A stretch of DNA of 64,000 bases from CAWAYH01 sp963786195 (GCA_963786195.1 CAWAYH010000004.1:124001-188000); one strand, 5' to 3'; shown: positions 36,490 through 47,570, counted from the first letter of the stretch. The notes: generated by a model from the sequence alone, not told the origin. Made by a program: numbers and translations.

Positions 36490-39400
36490 CAGAATCTGAA
36501 CCGCAGGATGAGCTGCACGGATCGCATAGGGCGGACGCTCGTCACCTGTCCAAATGTCGGCGAGTTCACGACCGTGTCGATGGCCAGGAACTGCACCGTG
36601 TTGAAGATGTTGTTGGCCTGGACCCGGATCGTCATGCCGCGCGTCCTGCCGAAGTTCACGTTCTTCTGCAGGCTCATGTTGAAGTTGTGGAATCCGGGAC
36701 CAGTGATCAGGTTACGGGGCGCCGTTCCGTAAAAGCCCGGCGCAGGCACCGCAAACGCGTTCGTGTTGAAGAACCTGAGGGTCGTCGCATCGTCGAGCGA
36801 GATCGGCGCGCCGTTGTAATCGGCCCGCAACGTTCCGTTCACACCCGAGCCGACGTCGAGGAAGTTGCCGGTCACCCGGGGCGTGAACGGCGCTCCGGAC
36901 TGCGCGGACAGATTACCGCTCCAGCTCCAGCCACCGAGAACGTGCGACAGCGTGCTGCTCCGGTTCAGCCACGGTCGTCCCGGCCCCCACGGCAGCTCGA
37001 CCGTGTAGTCGATGTTGGACGCGTGCCGGCGCTCGAAGCTGGAGCGCGCCCACTCCGCGTCGAGATCCTGATCGTTCTGCGCCACGGTCCCGCCGCCGCC
37101 GCCAAAAGACGAGGCGTTGTCGAACGATCGGGACCAGGTGTACGAGCCGCCGAACGAGATGCCGCGCGTCAGGCGCTTGCGCGCGCGGACGGTGAAGGAA
37201 TGCAGGATCGAATGTCCCTCCGACGACTGCCACAGGAACGGCTGGACGCCGTCGATGCGCAGTCCACCGCCCGGCTCCCGATTGGGCGCGCGCTGGATGT
37301 CGAGGTTCACACCTTTCGTGCCGGTGTAGTCGAGGCCGACGGTCAGGTTGTGCGGCAGCTCCTGCTGCACGTCGGCATTCCAGATCTGCGCGATCCCGAG
37401 ATCGTAGTTGCGATCGATACCGTACGAGTTCGTTGTCGTCGAGCTGCTGACGAGCGCGAACGGGTCCACGATCGGCAGCGCCAGCGTGGCCGTGCCGAGG
37501 CTCGTGGACGTCACCGCGAACGGTGGCTGCGCGGCCAGCCGTTGGGCGATGGCGCCGTACGATCCGAGGTTGTAGTTGATGCCGAACCCCGCGCGCACGG
37601 TCGTGCGCGGACGCGCCCTCCACGCGAGGCCGACCCTCGGTGCAAAGTTGTTGCGATCGGGCTCGACCAGGCTGATGGGCACCGGACCGGTGAACGCTCC
37701 AGTGCCGCCGGCCTCGACGGGCACCGCCGCCGTGAAATCCTGGTTCACGTCGAGATTGACGAGGTGATTGTTCGCTTCGTAGTACGGCGAGACGTACTCG
37801 TAGCGCAGCCCGTAGTTGAGCGTCAGGTTCCCGCGCACGCGCCAGTCGTCCTGGACGAACAGGCTCCACGCCCTGCCGCGCATCTTCAGCTCTCCAGGAC
37901 CGTACTGGACCGACGCCTGCTGCGCGAAGCCGAGCAGAAAGTCGGCGAAGTCGAGCCCGGTGCCAGGAACCGCGCGGCCGTTCGCGATCGCCGACGTGTA
38001 CAACCCCGTGAAGACGAAGCTGCCGCGCGGATTGCTGTTCGCGTGGCTGTCGAGCCGCATGTAGCGGAACTCACCTCCCCAGCGAACCGCGTGCCGCCCC
38101 CACAACTTCGTCACCGTATCGCTGATCTGGATCCGCTGATCGACGCGCTCCGACGGCGTCCGATCGCGCAGGTCCGCGACGCTCGTGAACGACAGGCTTG
38201 GAATTCCCCAGTCGAACGGATCGGTCGACACGCCGTTGATCCCAGCCTCGCCGGCGACGTCGGTCGAGAACGCGTAGAGGTTGCGGCTGGAGGCGCTGTT
38301 GCGGTTGTAGCTGACGCTCAGCTGATTGTTGAAGCGCCCTCTCGTGTACATGTACGTCACCGGCACGTTCCAGCCGGCGCCGTCGTTCGTTCCGCCGATC
38401 GTCGGAAACGTCGGGGAGCTCGTCGATGACGATCGGCGGTATCCCACGCTCACGTTGAGCACGCTGCGTGGCTGCGCGAGGCCCCGCCCGCCGCGGCCGG
38501 CCGGGCCGAAGCCGCGCCCGCCCTGGCCGGCGCGACCTGCGCCAGGCGTCTGGCCCCCGCGTCCGCGCCCGCCGCCGCGCTGAGGCGGTGGCGCGCCAAA
38601 TACGTGAGTCACCCGCACGTTCACATCGTCGCTGTTGGACGCGTTCGCGGTGACGTAGTGAAAGTTCTGCGTGTCGCCGACGATGTTGGGCGGGGGGATG
38701 AATGCCAGCAGCGTGCGGGCCGCGGGATCGATGCGGAATCCCGGTACGCGATTGCCGTCGAACGGCTGCCCTGTGGACGGATCGATCACGTCCGAGCTGC
38801 TCGCCGAGAAATCGCCGTTGCGCTCTGCGAGTGTGGGCACCGTCGAATACGCGTCAACGGGCGTACGCGAGTGATTGCCGGAGTAATTGATGAAGAATGA
38901 CGTGCGTGTGCCGCCGTTGTAGATCTTCGGGATGTTCAACGGACCGCCGAAGGCAGACCCGTACCGCTGCTGCACGTAGTCCGGCTCTTCACGCACCCGA
39001 CCATTCAACGGATACGGTGCAGCGTCGAACATCGCGCCGCCCAGCGTGTAGTTGGCGTTGCCCTGCAGACGGCCGCGGCCGCCCGGGCCGCCAAAGGCAC
39101 CGAATCCGCCGGGGGGGCCACCGGGACCGCCGCCGCGCCCGCCACCGAATCCACCTTGATCGGCTCCAGCGCCGCCGCCAAAGCCGCCGCCGCGCCCGAA
39201 CCCCTCGTCGTCTCCGCGCCCGCCGCGGCCGCCGAACAGGAGCATCTCGTTCGACTGCCCCTGGCTGCCGGTCGTCGCAAAGGTCTCGGTCGGTGCGTCT
39301 GCGCCAAAACCCGGCGGCAGCTGCAGATCCGAACGCATCACTTCGGTCGGGTCTTCGCCGGCTGTCGTCACGTCCCCGGCGCCGGCATTCGACACGACGT

Positions 39401-39935
39401 CGAGCGCCTGGAATCCGCCGCGACCGCGGCCTCCGGCCGCCGCGGTGTTGGCGGCCGCACCGCGGCCCGCGCCGGGCTGTGCAACCGGAACCTGAGACGG
39501 CGGTATCGTCGCGGCGGCAGATTGAGGCGCGGGCGCCGCGCGCGACGCGAGGACGATCGCGAAGTCCAGGCGCGCCGTGCAATTGGTGTCCGGCAGCGTC
39601 ACGGTGTTCGTCGTCGGCGCGAATGCCGCCAGCGACGCGCGCACCGTGTAAGTCCCCGGCGCGTTCAGACGCAAGACGTATGTGCCGTTCGGCTCTGTCG
39701 ATCCGGAGGCGATCTCCTTACCGTCGGGAAGCGACGCCACGATCGCAACGCCGGGCAATGGTACGGCGCCCGACTGGACGAGGCCTGTCACCGAACATGG
39801 CTGGGGAGACGCGGGAGACGGCAGCTGAGCGTGCGGCGGAGCGACCCAGGTCAACACGAGGGCAGCCGCAGCCAGCCCTCGCCAGGCGTGTCGACGAAGC
39901 GGGCGACAGGTGGATCTGCGAGCGGCGGATGCCAA
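36489..39935 (-). CDS. Oar-like TonB-dependent-receptor-type outer-membrane protein with Gly/Arg-rich inserts
   Basis: An intact 1148-residue protein. The signal (AAAALVLTWVAPPHAQ) is followed by a carboxypeptidase-regulatory beta domain (about residues 45-130, VTGLVQSGAVPLPGVAIVAS) and a long beta-barrel region ending in an aromatic strand (LILRFRF). Two low-complexity tracts dominate: about residues 228-295 (GGRGGRGDDEGFGRGGGFGG...) and about 445-490 (RGGGRGRGGQ...RGGRG), and tracts of this kind are not typical of the family core. It is the first gene of a two-gene unit with the VWFA protein. It could bind polymeric substrate or act in adhesion. A TTG start at 39935 is assumed. Confidence 0.82.
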   Translation of the reverse strand: MASAARRSTCRPLRRHAWRGLAAAALVLTWVAPPHAQLPSPASPQPCSVTGLVQSGAVPLPGVAIVASLPDGKEIASGSTEPNGTYVLRLNAPGTYTVRASLAAFAPTTNTVTLPDTNCTARLDFAIVLASRAAPAPQSAAATIPPSQVPVAQPGAGRGAAANTAAAGGRGRGGFQALDVVSNAGAGDVTTAGEDPTEVMRSDLQLPPGFGADAPTETFATTGSQGQSNEMLLFGGRGGRGDDEGFGRGGGFGGGAGADQGGFGGGRGGGPGGPPGGFGAFGGPGGRGRLQGNANYTLGGAMFDAAPYPLNGRVREEPDYVQQRYGSAFGGPLNIPKIYNGGTRTSFFINYSGNHSRTPVDAYSTVPTLAERNGDFSASSSDVIDPSTGQPFDGNRVPGFRIDPAARTLLAFIPPPNIVGDTQNFHYVTANASNSDDVNVRVTHVFGAPPPQRGGGRGRGGQTPGAGRAGQGGRGFGPAGRGGRGLAQPRSVLNVSVGYRRSSSTSSPTFPTIGGTNDGAGWNVPVTYMYTRGRFNNQLSVSYNRNSASSRNLYAFSTDVAGEAGINGVSTDPFDWGIPSLSFTSVADLRDRTPSERVDQRIQISDTVTKLWGRHAVRWGGEFRYMRLDSHANSNPRGSFVFTGLYTSAIANGRAVPGTGLDFADFLLGFAQQASVQYGPGELKMRGRAWSLFVQDDWRVRGNLTLNYGLRYEYVSPYYEANNHLVNLDVNQDFTAAVPVEAGGTGAFTGPVPISLVEPDRNNFAPRVGLAWRARPRTTVRAGFGINYNLGSYGAIAQRLAAQPPFAVTSTSLGTATLALPIVDPFALVSSSTTTNSYGIDRNYDLGIAQIWNADVQQELPHNLTVGLDYTGTKGVNLDIQRAPNREPGGGLRIDGVQPFLWQSSEGHSILHSFTVRARKRLTRGISFGGSYTWSRSFDNASSFGGGGGTVAQNDQDLDAEWARSSFERRHASNIDYTVELPWGPGRPWLNRSSTLSHVLGGWSWSGNLSAQSGAPFTPRVTGNFLDVGSGVNGTLRADYNGAPISLDDATTLRFFNTNAFAVPAPGFYGTAPRNLITGPGFHNFNMSLQKNVNFGRTRGMTIRVQANNIFNTVQFLAIDTVVNSPTFGQVTSVRPMRSVQLILRFRF

Positions 39936-40012
39936 ACCCGGTTCCTACAGTTAAGGATACCGTGTCCGACACCCGCCTGTTTACACCTATCCCCTAGCCT
40001 CTTCGCTTGCTT

Positions 40013-42873
40013 TTAGAACCCAACCCTCACGCCAAACCGGATGATGCGCGGGTTCATGAGCTCCAGCACCTGGTCGAACGATGCCGACGCCAGGTCGTAG
40101 TCGCGACCCAGTACTGTGGCGCGGTTGAACACGTTGAAGAAGTCCATGTCCAGCGTGACATTCAGCCGCTGATACGTGAAGTTCTTGCTGACGCGCGCGT
40201 CGAAGGAGTGGACGGTCGGCAGCCGGTTGTCGCCGACGTCGTCGACGAGCAGCACGTTCTTCTCAGGCACGAGCGGATCGCCCGCGTCCTGTGACAGCTC
40301 GAAGTACGGCGCCGAGAATCCCTGCCGCATGAGGTAGTTCGCGCCGAACAGCAGGCCCCATTTCGCCTGATACGCCCCCGTGACGATCAACTGGTACTTC
40401 GGCAGGACCATGTAGATCGAGCTCTTGCCGCTGCCCGAGCTCGGCGTCATGACCTCGCCGCCGTCTTTGTTGGGGAACGCCTGGATCGTCGTGAAGTTGG
40501 GCGTCGGGTCCTCGAAGGAGGCTGGACTGCCGAGATACTCCCGGTGATCGTTCGTCGACCAGCCCACGCGCATCATCCAGTTGTCCGCCATGCGCTTGGT
40601 CGCCGCGAGCTCGAACCCCCAGTAGCGCTGGTAGTAGTCGGCGCGCTTCTCGTAGATCTGTCCGAAGTCATCCGGAATCGCCGAGTCGTTGACGTGGAAG
40701 AACGGCACGTCGAACGTGCCGATGCCCGGCGCCGTGCCGCTGATGCGGCCCGCCTCGGTGAAATCGGTGCTGGTGACGCCACGGTAATGCAGCCAGTTGA
40801 TGCCGTTGTAGCGGCGCCAGGTGACGTTGCCGCTGACGCCGAAGTTGCGCACGATCTCGTGCTCGAGGCCGAACAGCAGCTCGTGCGTCAGCGGCGTGCC
40901 GAAGTCGCCGATCCGATCCGGATTGCCTCCCGTTGGATTCTCGGGATCGAAGCCAACCACCCCGTCCAGGGTCGTGAACTCGTTGAGATCGGCGATTCGA
41001 TTGCCGTTGAGGTCGACGGCCGAGTAGTAGACGTACAGAGTAGTACGGGATCTGCGACACGGTGATGGCGGCGCGGCTCGAGTCGAGCTGCGACGCAAAC
41101 ATCGCGTAGCTTCCGCGCAGAATCGTGCGCCTCGACTCGTTCAGGGCGTAGGTGAAGCCCACGCGCGGTGTCAGCGAGTTCCACACGATCGCGTCCTTCA
41201 CCGCCGGCGCGTTCAGCGCGGGCATCAGATCCGGCAGCGCGGGGCTCGCCGGCACCGAGGCTTCGAGAACGGAGCTGGCGGAACGGTCCCAGCGGACGCC
41301 GGCGTTGATGGTCAGCCGGTTCAGGCTGATCGTGTCGCCGACGAACCCGTGCCAGTAGATGCCCTCGCCCGCCGCGGCGAAGTCGCGGACGACGAGGGCC
41401 GTCATGTTCGGGTATCCGTCGTGGAGCGTGCGGACGCCGTTGCCGGGCCAGCCGCTCTCCGACGTGACGCTCGATTTGCGCCAGCCGAAGCCGAACTTCA
41501 AATCGTGGCGTCCCTTGAACATGTTGCCGTCGGCCGACACGCTGTGCTGCGGACGGTTCGTCGTCGCCCAGAAGTAGGATCCGTGGGCGACGTTCGAGTC
41601 GTCGCGATAGTACCTGGGCATCGAGCCCGCCGCGCGGTATCAGATCGAAGCGGTTCTTCGTGTACGCATAACGTCCGGTGACGAAAATGTTGTCACCGAT
41701 CGTCCGGCTGCCTTCGAACTTGAAGAGGTCCGTCGGTCCGGTCTGATTCTGCGTCGTCTCGTCGGGACGCTGGACGCTCGCGCCGCGGCCGAACTTCTCC
41801 TTGTTCCCGCGGAAGTACGCGAACAGCGCACGCGTCTTGGGGTTGATCTCGGCCGTGATCTTGGACGAGTAGTTCTCGAGGAACGTCGCGTCCCGCGCGA
41901 TCTGCACGTAATCGTTGACGCCGCCGTCGAACGAGAACACCTGCAGCTCTGGTTCCGTCTTGCCGTAGGCGCCCCACGCGAACAAGCGGTTCCGCACGAG
42001 CGGGCCGCCGCCTTCGATCCCGTAGTCCTTGTACTGGGCGATACGGTTGTACCCGTTGATCACGCCAAACAGATCGTCGCTCACGTTGTCGGATTGCAGG
42101 CCGTTGTCCTCGAAGTAGAACCGGCTGGACCCGCGCCAGCGGCTGGTGCCGCTCCTCAACACGAAGTTCAGCTGCACGCCCGGGCTCGCGTTGGCCGGAT
42201 CGGCCCCGCCGGTCGTCACCTGCATCTCCTGGAACATGTCGAAGTCGTAGTAGGTGGGCGACGCGCCGAGCGCGGCCATGTCCGTGATCGCGATCCCGTC
42301 CATGTTCCACGTGTTGTCGCCCACGACCGCGCCCTTGGCCTGGTAGTTCGACTGCTGGCCGGATTCCGCGCCACCGACGTTGACGCGATCGACGATGATG
42401 CCGGGGACCGTCTGGAGGACGACCCACGGATCGCGCGAGCTCGGGAGGTTCTGCAGCTCGTCGAGGTTGACGTTGGTGGACACGGTCTGTTTCTTGGTCT
42501 CGATGACGGGTGTGTCACTCGTCACGTCGACCTTCTCCGCCACCCCGCCGACCCCCATCGTCACCTCGAGCGGTACGATCGATCCGGCGTTGACGGGCAC
42601 GTTGTCGTTCTTGTAGTCGGCGAAACCCGACAGCTTCGCGGTGACCGCGTATCGCCCCGGTGCGAGGTTCACGAAGCGCGCCTCGCCCTGCGAATCGGTC
42701 ACCGTCGACGCGGTCTGGGTCCCTGTCGCCTCGACGGTCACGCCCGGCAGCACGGCGCCCGTGCTGTCCTTGATCGTGACGTCGATGCGCCCCGTATAGA
42801 CCTGCGCCGACAACGGCGCCGCCACCAGCACGGCGCACGCGATCGACAGGCCTCTCAGGACCAGTCGTTTCAC
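40013..42873 (-). CDS. TonB-dependent receptor with carboxypeptidase-regulatory domain, two frameshifts
   Basis: A GTG start at 42873 lies behind GGGGGTAGG. The signal peptide (VLVAAPLSAQ) is followed by the CarboxypepD_reg domain (about residues 27-110), a plug region (about 120-250, with NLPSSRDPWVVLQTVPGI and NMDGIAITDMAALG), then a beta barrel to the C-terminal ...RFGVRVGF. Barrel segments occur in three frames, with shifts near 41625-41640 and 41040-41070. Joined length is about 953 residues. It is a presumed energy-dependent importer of a large substrate, perhaps a glycan or peptide. Confidence 0.85.
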
Positions 42874-43036
42874 GTCCTACCCCCTTTTGTTGAACCGACG
42901 CTGACGGGCTCCGGCACGGAGGTGTACCGAAGCGGGTTGAGGGTGACGTCTTCGCAGTGGGAAAACGGGCCGTTGCCTGCCGTCGAGGCGAGACGCGCGG
43001 CCGGCGGCCGGGAAGACCGAAGCGGGGGTCCGGACG

Positions 43037-43312
43037 TTATCTCGCGAAGCGGTCGAAGATGTCGACCAGTTCCGCCAGTCTCCGGCTCCTCTCGGGCTCA
43101 CCCTTTGCGATGCCATCGGGCACGCACGTCTCGACGTGGAACCTCAGAACGGCCAGGCTGATGCGGTTGAGCGCGGCCTCGGCCGCCGCCAGCTGCTGCA
43201 GGATGTCGACGCACAAGCGAGGCTCCTGCACCATGCGACGAATACCGCGAATCTGCCCCTCGATACGGTTCAGTCGCGTGACGAGGCTCTGTTGCTGCGT
43301 TTCTTCCAGCAT
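43037..43312 (-). CDS. CsoR/FrmR-family metal-sensing repressor
   Basis: A 91-residue all-helical DUF156 protein (MLEETQQQ start at ATG 43312 with GGGGAG Shine-Dalgarno). The CsoR-type ligand residues are visible: Cys in VQEPRLCVDIL, and His and Cys in RFHVETCV (H-x3-C), so copper or another thiophilic metal is the likely inducer, although FrmR-type formaldehyde sensing cannot be excluded. It sits between a TonB receptor and the fad regulator. A -10-like TATAGT lies at 43343-43348 on the same strand. No metal exporter gene is adjacent. Confidence 0.9.
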   Translation of the reverse strand: MLEETQQQSLVTRLNRIEGQIRGIRRMVQEPRLCVDILQQLAAAEAALNRISLAVLRFHVETCVPDGIAKGEPERSRRLAELVDIFDRFAR

Positions 43313-43655
43313 GAACTCCCCCGGTGAACGAGAGACGGCGCTACTATACGCCGCCTTCGCTTCCGGCTGACGGGAGCGACAGAACTTCGTCGTCGTTCTC
43401 TGATTCGGAACGCGCGTCCGAACCGTGCCGCGCCGCGGACTGCAAGGCCCTTGCCTCACGTCGCGTCTTTGCGGTGTGTGTGATGAAAGGCGATGCGTGA
43501 GGTGACGAGAAACATCGTGCGGTGACGTGCGGATCCGATCCAGACGCTGACGCCGGTCGTCACAGCGCGGGTCCCGTCACGGATCCAATTCCGCCAAGGT
43601 CTGAACTTCAACCGCTTGAAATCCGATCGGGCGGCCGCCGGTCGTTCGAGAATCC
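43313..43655. other. 343-bp intergenic region
   Basis: The region between the CsoR-like gene and the fad regulator contains a -10-like TATAGT on the minus strand (43343-43348), 30 nt upstream of the CsoR start. No RNA gene, repeat array or convincing ORF is seen in the rest of the stretch. Confidence 0.45.
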
Positions 43656-43692
43656 TTGACAGGCCGTGGCGGAATGAATGAACATTCATTCA
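43656..43692 (+). promoter_or_regulatory. Candidate fad promoter with FadR-like operator
   Basis: TTGACA at 43656-43661 could be a -35. The inverted repeat TGAATGA-ACAT-TCATTCA at 43675-43692 overlaps the place of the -10 and the first base of the start ATG (43692). The 7-bp arms are perfectly complementary. The site matches 17 of 18 positions of the Bacillus subtilis FadR consensus (TGAATGAMTANTCATTCA). Since a TetR regulator and fadNAE follow, autoregulation and acyl-CoA-relieved repression are likely. Confidence 0.75.
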
Positions 43693-44328
43693 TGCCTGTC
43701 ACGGCCGCGCGCCGAACCCGTCCCGTCTCGCCCGCACCCGACCGACTCGACAAGCGCGACGCACTCCTGCGCGCCGCCATCGACACCTTCGCGGCAAACG
43801 GATTCTTCAACGCCCAGGTCGCCGACGTCGCCCGCGCCGCGGGCGTCGCCGCCGGAACCGTCTATCTGTATTTCCGCGGCAAGGACGACCTCCTCATCTC
43901 GATCTTCGAGCGCACGATGAAGGAGGCCATCGCGGAGGGACGGAAGAGCGTCGCGGCTCTCGGCCGCCCGGACGATCGGCTGCGCGAGATCGCGCGGCTG
44001 CATCTCGGACGCCTCGGACGCGATCGCGCGCTGGCCATCGTCTTTCAGGTCGAGCTGCGCCAGTCGACGAAGTTCATGGAGCGGTTCTCGACGACCGCAG
44101 CTGCGCGAGTATCTCGGCATCATCCGCGACGTCATCGCCGAGGGCCAGTCGCAGCAGGCGTTCCGGCGCGACATCAACCCGACGCTCGGCCGCGAAGTTC
44201 TTCTTCGGCGCGCTCGACGAGATGGCCACCAACTGGATCCTGAGCAGGCGGAAGTACTCGCTGGTCGCCGAAGCGGACGCGATCGTCGATCTCTTCGTCA
44301 GGGGCCTGCGGCACATTGACGGCGATGA
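43692..44328 (+). CDS. fadR: TetR-family regulator of fatty-acid degradation (FadR-like), two frameshifts
   Basis: An N-terminal TetR helix-turn-helix (about residues 25-70, DALLRAAIDTFAANGFFNAQVADVARAAGVAAGTVYLYF) is clear. The ligand domain continues in other frames: QLREYLGIIRDVIAEGQSQQAF after a shift near 44085-44100, then KFFFGALDEMATNWILSR after one near 44190-44200. The ATG at 43692 (MPVTAARR) directly overlaps a FadR-like operator, suggesting a leaderless or tightly autoregulated transcript. The end is given approximately because the stop lies in the overlap with fadN. In bacilli the TetR-type FadR releases DNA on binding long-chain acyl-CoA, and this is inferred to hold here. Confidence 0.82.
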
Positions 44329-46606
44329 CTTCGAACGTGCGGCGGTCCTCGGCGCGGGCACGATGGGCGCGCAGATTGCGGCGCACCTCGCCAACGCCGG
44401 CGTGCCGGTGCTGCTGCTCGACGTCACGCCGCAGGCCGCGCGCGAGGGGTTCGAGCGGGCGCGCGCGCTCAAGCCGGATCCCTTCTTCACGCCCGCGGCG
44501 CAGGCGCTCGTCCGCACCGGCGGGTTCGACGACGGATCTGGCGGCGGTGGCGGGCTGCGACTGGATCATCGAAGCCATCGTCGAGCGCCTGGACGCCAAG
44601 CAATCGCTCCTCGACACGCGTCGAGCGTCACCGGGCGCCGCACGCGATCGTCAGCTCGAACACGTCCGGCATCCCCATCGCGTCGGTGGTCGACGGCCGC
44701 TCGGCCTCGTTCCGTCTGCACTGCGCTGGGCACGCACTTCTTCAACCCGCCGCGGTACCTGCAGGCTGCTCGAGATCATTCCGACACCGGACACCGATCC
44801 GGCCGTGGTCCGGACGATCGCCGACTTCGCCGATCGCCGCCTCGGCAAGGGCGTCGTCATCGCCAGGGACACGCCGAACTTCATCGCGAACCATCTCGGG
44901 CTCCATGGCGTGATGCAGATCTTCCGCGCCCTGGAGTCGGGCGAGTTCACGATCGAGGAGATCGACGCGATCACCGGGCCCGCGATCGGCCGTCCGAAGA
45001 GCGCGACGTTCCGCACGATGGACATCGCCGGCATCGACGTGCTCGCGCACGTGGCCCGGAACCTGTCCGAGCGGCTCGACTCGGATGCCGATCGCGCGCT
45101 GTTCAGGTTGCCGGGTTCGTTGACGAGCTGGTCAGCGAAGGGCTGGATCGGCGCGAAGGCCGGTCAGGGCTTCTACAAGAAGGAGGCGAGCGGCGAGATC
45201 CTCACGCTCGATCCCGTTGACGCTGAACTATCGGCCGATGCAGCCGTCCGCGTTTCCCGTCGATCGATGCGGCCCGCTCGATCGACGATCCCGCGGCGCG
45301 GATCAAGACGCTCTTCCAGCGGCGCGGACAAGGTCGGCGAATTCCTGCGCGCGACGCTCGGCTCGACGCTCGTCTACGCCGCCCGCGTCACGCCCGACAT
45401 CGCTCACGCGATCGACGACGTCGACCGCGCGATGCGCTGGGGATTCGGCTGGGATCTCGGGCCCGTTCGAGATCTGGGATGCCATCGGCGTCGACCGCGT
45501 CATCGACGCCTGCGGCGTGACCGATCCTCCGCCGCTCGCTGCGAGACGCGCGGGACGGGGGGCGTTCCGTCCAGAAGGTGCCAGGCACCTTGCGCCGCCC
45601 TCTGGCCCGGGATTGCAGATCCTGCGATGCGCGAAGGAGCGGACGGCAGTCGTGCGCACGAACCCGGCGCGAGCCTCGTCGACCTCGGCGACGGCGTCCT
45701 CTGCGTCGAGTTCCACTCGAAGATGAACGCGATCGGCGGCGACACGATCCAGATGCTCCACGCCGGCGTGAAGGAGGCGGCGACGAATTTCGCCGCGCTC
45801 GTCGTCGGCAACGACGCGCCGAACTTCTCCGCCGGCGCAAACCTGATGCTGCTGCTGCTCGAGGCGCAGGAGGGCAACTGGGACGAGGTCGATCTCATGG
45901 TCCGCGCGTTTCAGGGCGCGACGATGGCGCTGAAGTATGCGGACGTGCCGGTCGTCGTGGCGCCGGCCGGGCTGACGCTCGGCGGCGGCTGCGAGATCGC
46001 GCTGCACGGCGATCGCGTGCAGGCGGCGGCCGAGACCTACATGGGGCTCGTCGAGGTCGGCGTCGGCCTGATCCCCGCTGGCGGCGGGACGAAGGAAATG
46101 CTCGCGCGCGCGATGGACGTGCTGCCGCGGGGCGCCGATCTGCTGCCCGCCGTGCAGCGCGTGTTCGAGACGATCGGGTTCGCGAAGGTCTCGACGAGCG
46201 GCCCTGACGCCGCGCGCATCGGCTACCTGCGCGACGTCGACGGCGTCACGATGAACCGCGAGCGGCTGATCGCCGACGCGAAGGCGCGGCGCTCGCCCGC
46301 GTCCCCGAATACGTCCGGGCGCAACCGCGGAGCGCGATTCGGGTCGGCGGCGCAGGGCTGCTGGCCACGCTCAAGCTGGGCGTCCACCTCGCCTGGCGCG
46401 CCGGCCGCATCAGCGATCACGACGCGCTCATCGGCCGGAAGCTGGCGTGGATCCTCGCCGGCGGAGACCGTCCGCACGCGGGCACCGCTGACCGAACAGC
46501 AGCTGCTGGATCTCGAACGCGAAGCGTTCCTGAGCCTGTGCGGCGAGCGAAGACACAGGAACGAATCGCGCATACGTTGAAAACGGGCAAAACGCTGCGC
46601 AATTGA
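44325..46606 (+). CDS. fadN: FadN-type 3-hydroxyacyl-CoA dehydrogenase / enoyl-CoA hydratase, many frameshifts
   Basis: A bifunctional beta-oxidation enzyme with the FadN order. It has an N-terminal NAD-binding domain (AAVLGAGTMGAQIAAHLANAG, in the frame around 44340-44520), a 3HCDH C-terminal region (GVVIARDTPNFIANHLG, IGRPKSATFRTMDIAGIDV), and a C-terminal enoyl-CoA hydratase domain (from about 45690; GLTLGGGCEIALHGDRVQ, LVEVGVGLIPAGGGTKE). The family-typical tail is TQERIAHTLKTGKTLRN with stop at 46604-46606. At least six indels break it (about 44340, 44530, 44640-44760, 45265, 45330, 45470-45560, 46295-46330, 46550). ATG 44325 is the chosen start. Repeated GAATGCT units follow the stop codon immediately. 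Confidence 0.85.
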
Positions 46607-46785
46607 GAATGCTGAATGCTGAATGCTGAAATGAATTTTGAACTTCTTAATTCTCAAGATAATGGCGAATAAGGCAAGGATGCAGCTATCGAAGGTTCTT
46701 TGTACTTGCGCCGCTCACCCTTGTCTTCAGAACTACAGAGGTCACAGTTCAATTCAGAATTCACAATTCAGCAGTCTGAATTGCG
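46607..46785. repeat. GAATGCT heptamer array and AT-rich spacer
   Basis: Three exact copies of GAATGCT (46607-46627) start at the base after the fadN stop codon. An AT-rich spacer with diverged, inverted pieces (CAATTCAGAATTCACAATTCAG) continues to the next gene. Composition is clearly lower in GC than both neighbours. No ORF is supported. Confidence 0.75.
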
Positions 46786-47570
46786 ATGTTCGATCAAGGT
46801 GTCGGTCCTCCGCTCATCGTCATCCCCGGCGTCCAGGGACGCTGGGAGTGGATGCAGCCCGCGCTGGCGGCGCTGCAGACCAGGTGCCGCACGATTGCGT
46901 ACTCGCTCTGCGGCGACGTCGGATCGGCGCGGTCACTGGATCCGGCGCTGGGATTCGACAACTACCTGCGTCAGCTCGACGCCGTGTTCGAGCAGACCGG
47001 CATCCAGCGCGCGGCGCTCTGCGGCGTGTCGTACGGCGGGCTTATCGCGCTGCGGTACGCGGCGACGCGGCCCGAACGCGTGAGCGCGCATCATCTTCCG
47101 TCGGCGCCGGCGCCCGGGCTGGACGCCGTCGCAGCGGCAGCGCGGTACATCGCGCGTCCGTGGCTGCTCGGCGCCGGTGTTCGTGGTGACGTCGCCGATG
47201 CGGGTCTGGCCGGAGATCCGCCGCTGCGATGCCGGGCTGGCGCGTCGCGCTGCGCTTCATGCTGCGCCACGGCTTGCGCGTCGCGGCCGCGCCGATGATC
47301 CCGTCGCTCGATGGCCGAGCGCGTGCGGCTCGAGCAGGCGCTCGACTTCCAGACCCGACTGCGCTCGGCTGCAGGCGCCGACGCTCATCGTCACGGGCGA
47401 GGAGGAGCTCGACACGCGTCGTCCCGGTGCAGGTCACGCGCATGTATCGTCGCTGATTCCCGGCGCGCGCTACGAGAATGATGACCGACACCGGCCACAT
47501 CGGGATGCTGACGCAGCCCGAGCGCTTCGCGCGCATCGTCGGTGGATTCGTCCATGCCCACAGTCACTGA
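46786..47570 (+). CDS. Alpha/beta hydrolase 1 of the fad cluster, several frameshifts
   Basis: An ATG start (MFDQGVGPPLIVIPGVQG) opens a standard alpha/beta hydrolase. The nucleophile elbow is GVSYGG near 47025-47040, and the remaining blocks lie in other frames: a lid/helical section near 47180-47330, APTLIVTGEEELDT near 47380-47420, and DTGHIGMLTQPERFARIVGGFVHAHSH at the end (stop 47568-47570). Four or so indels lie at about 47090, 47215, 47310, 47370 and 47460-47490. It is predicted to hydrolyse esters or thioesters. Placement between fadN and fadA suggests lipid or acyl supply. Joined length is about 261 residues. Confidence 0.7.

Noticed and set aside
36687..38429. Plus-strand reading frame of 580 codons
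   Set aside because: Antisense to the Oar-like receptor, with Arg/Val/Asp-biased shadow translation typical of high-GC DNA and no domain or Shine-Dalgarno.
44325..46606. Programmed frameshifting or recoding in fadN and other genes
   Set aside because: Shifts occur in many unrelated genes at unrelated positions with no slippery motif or downstream structure; sequencing indels are simpler.
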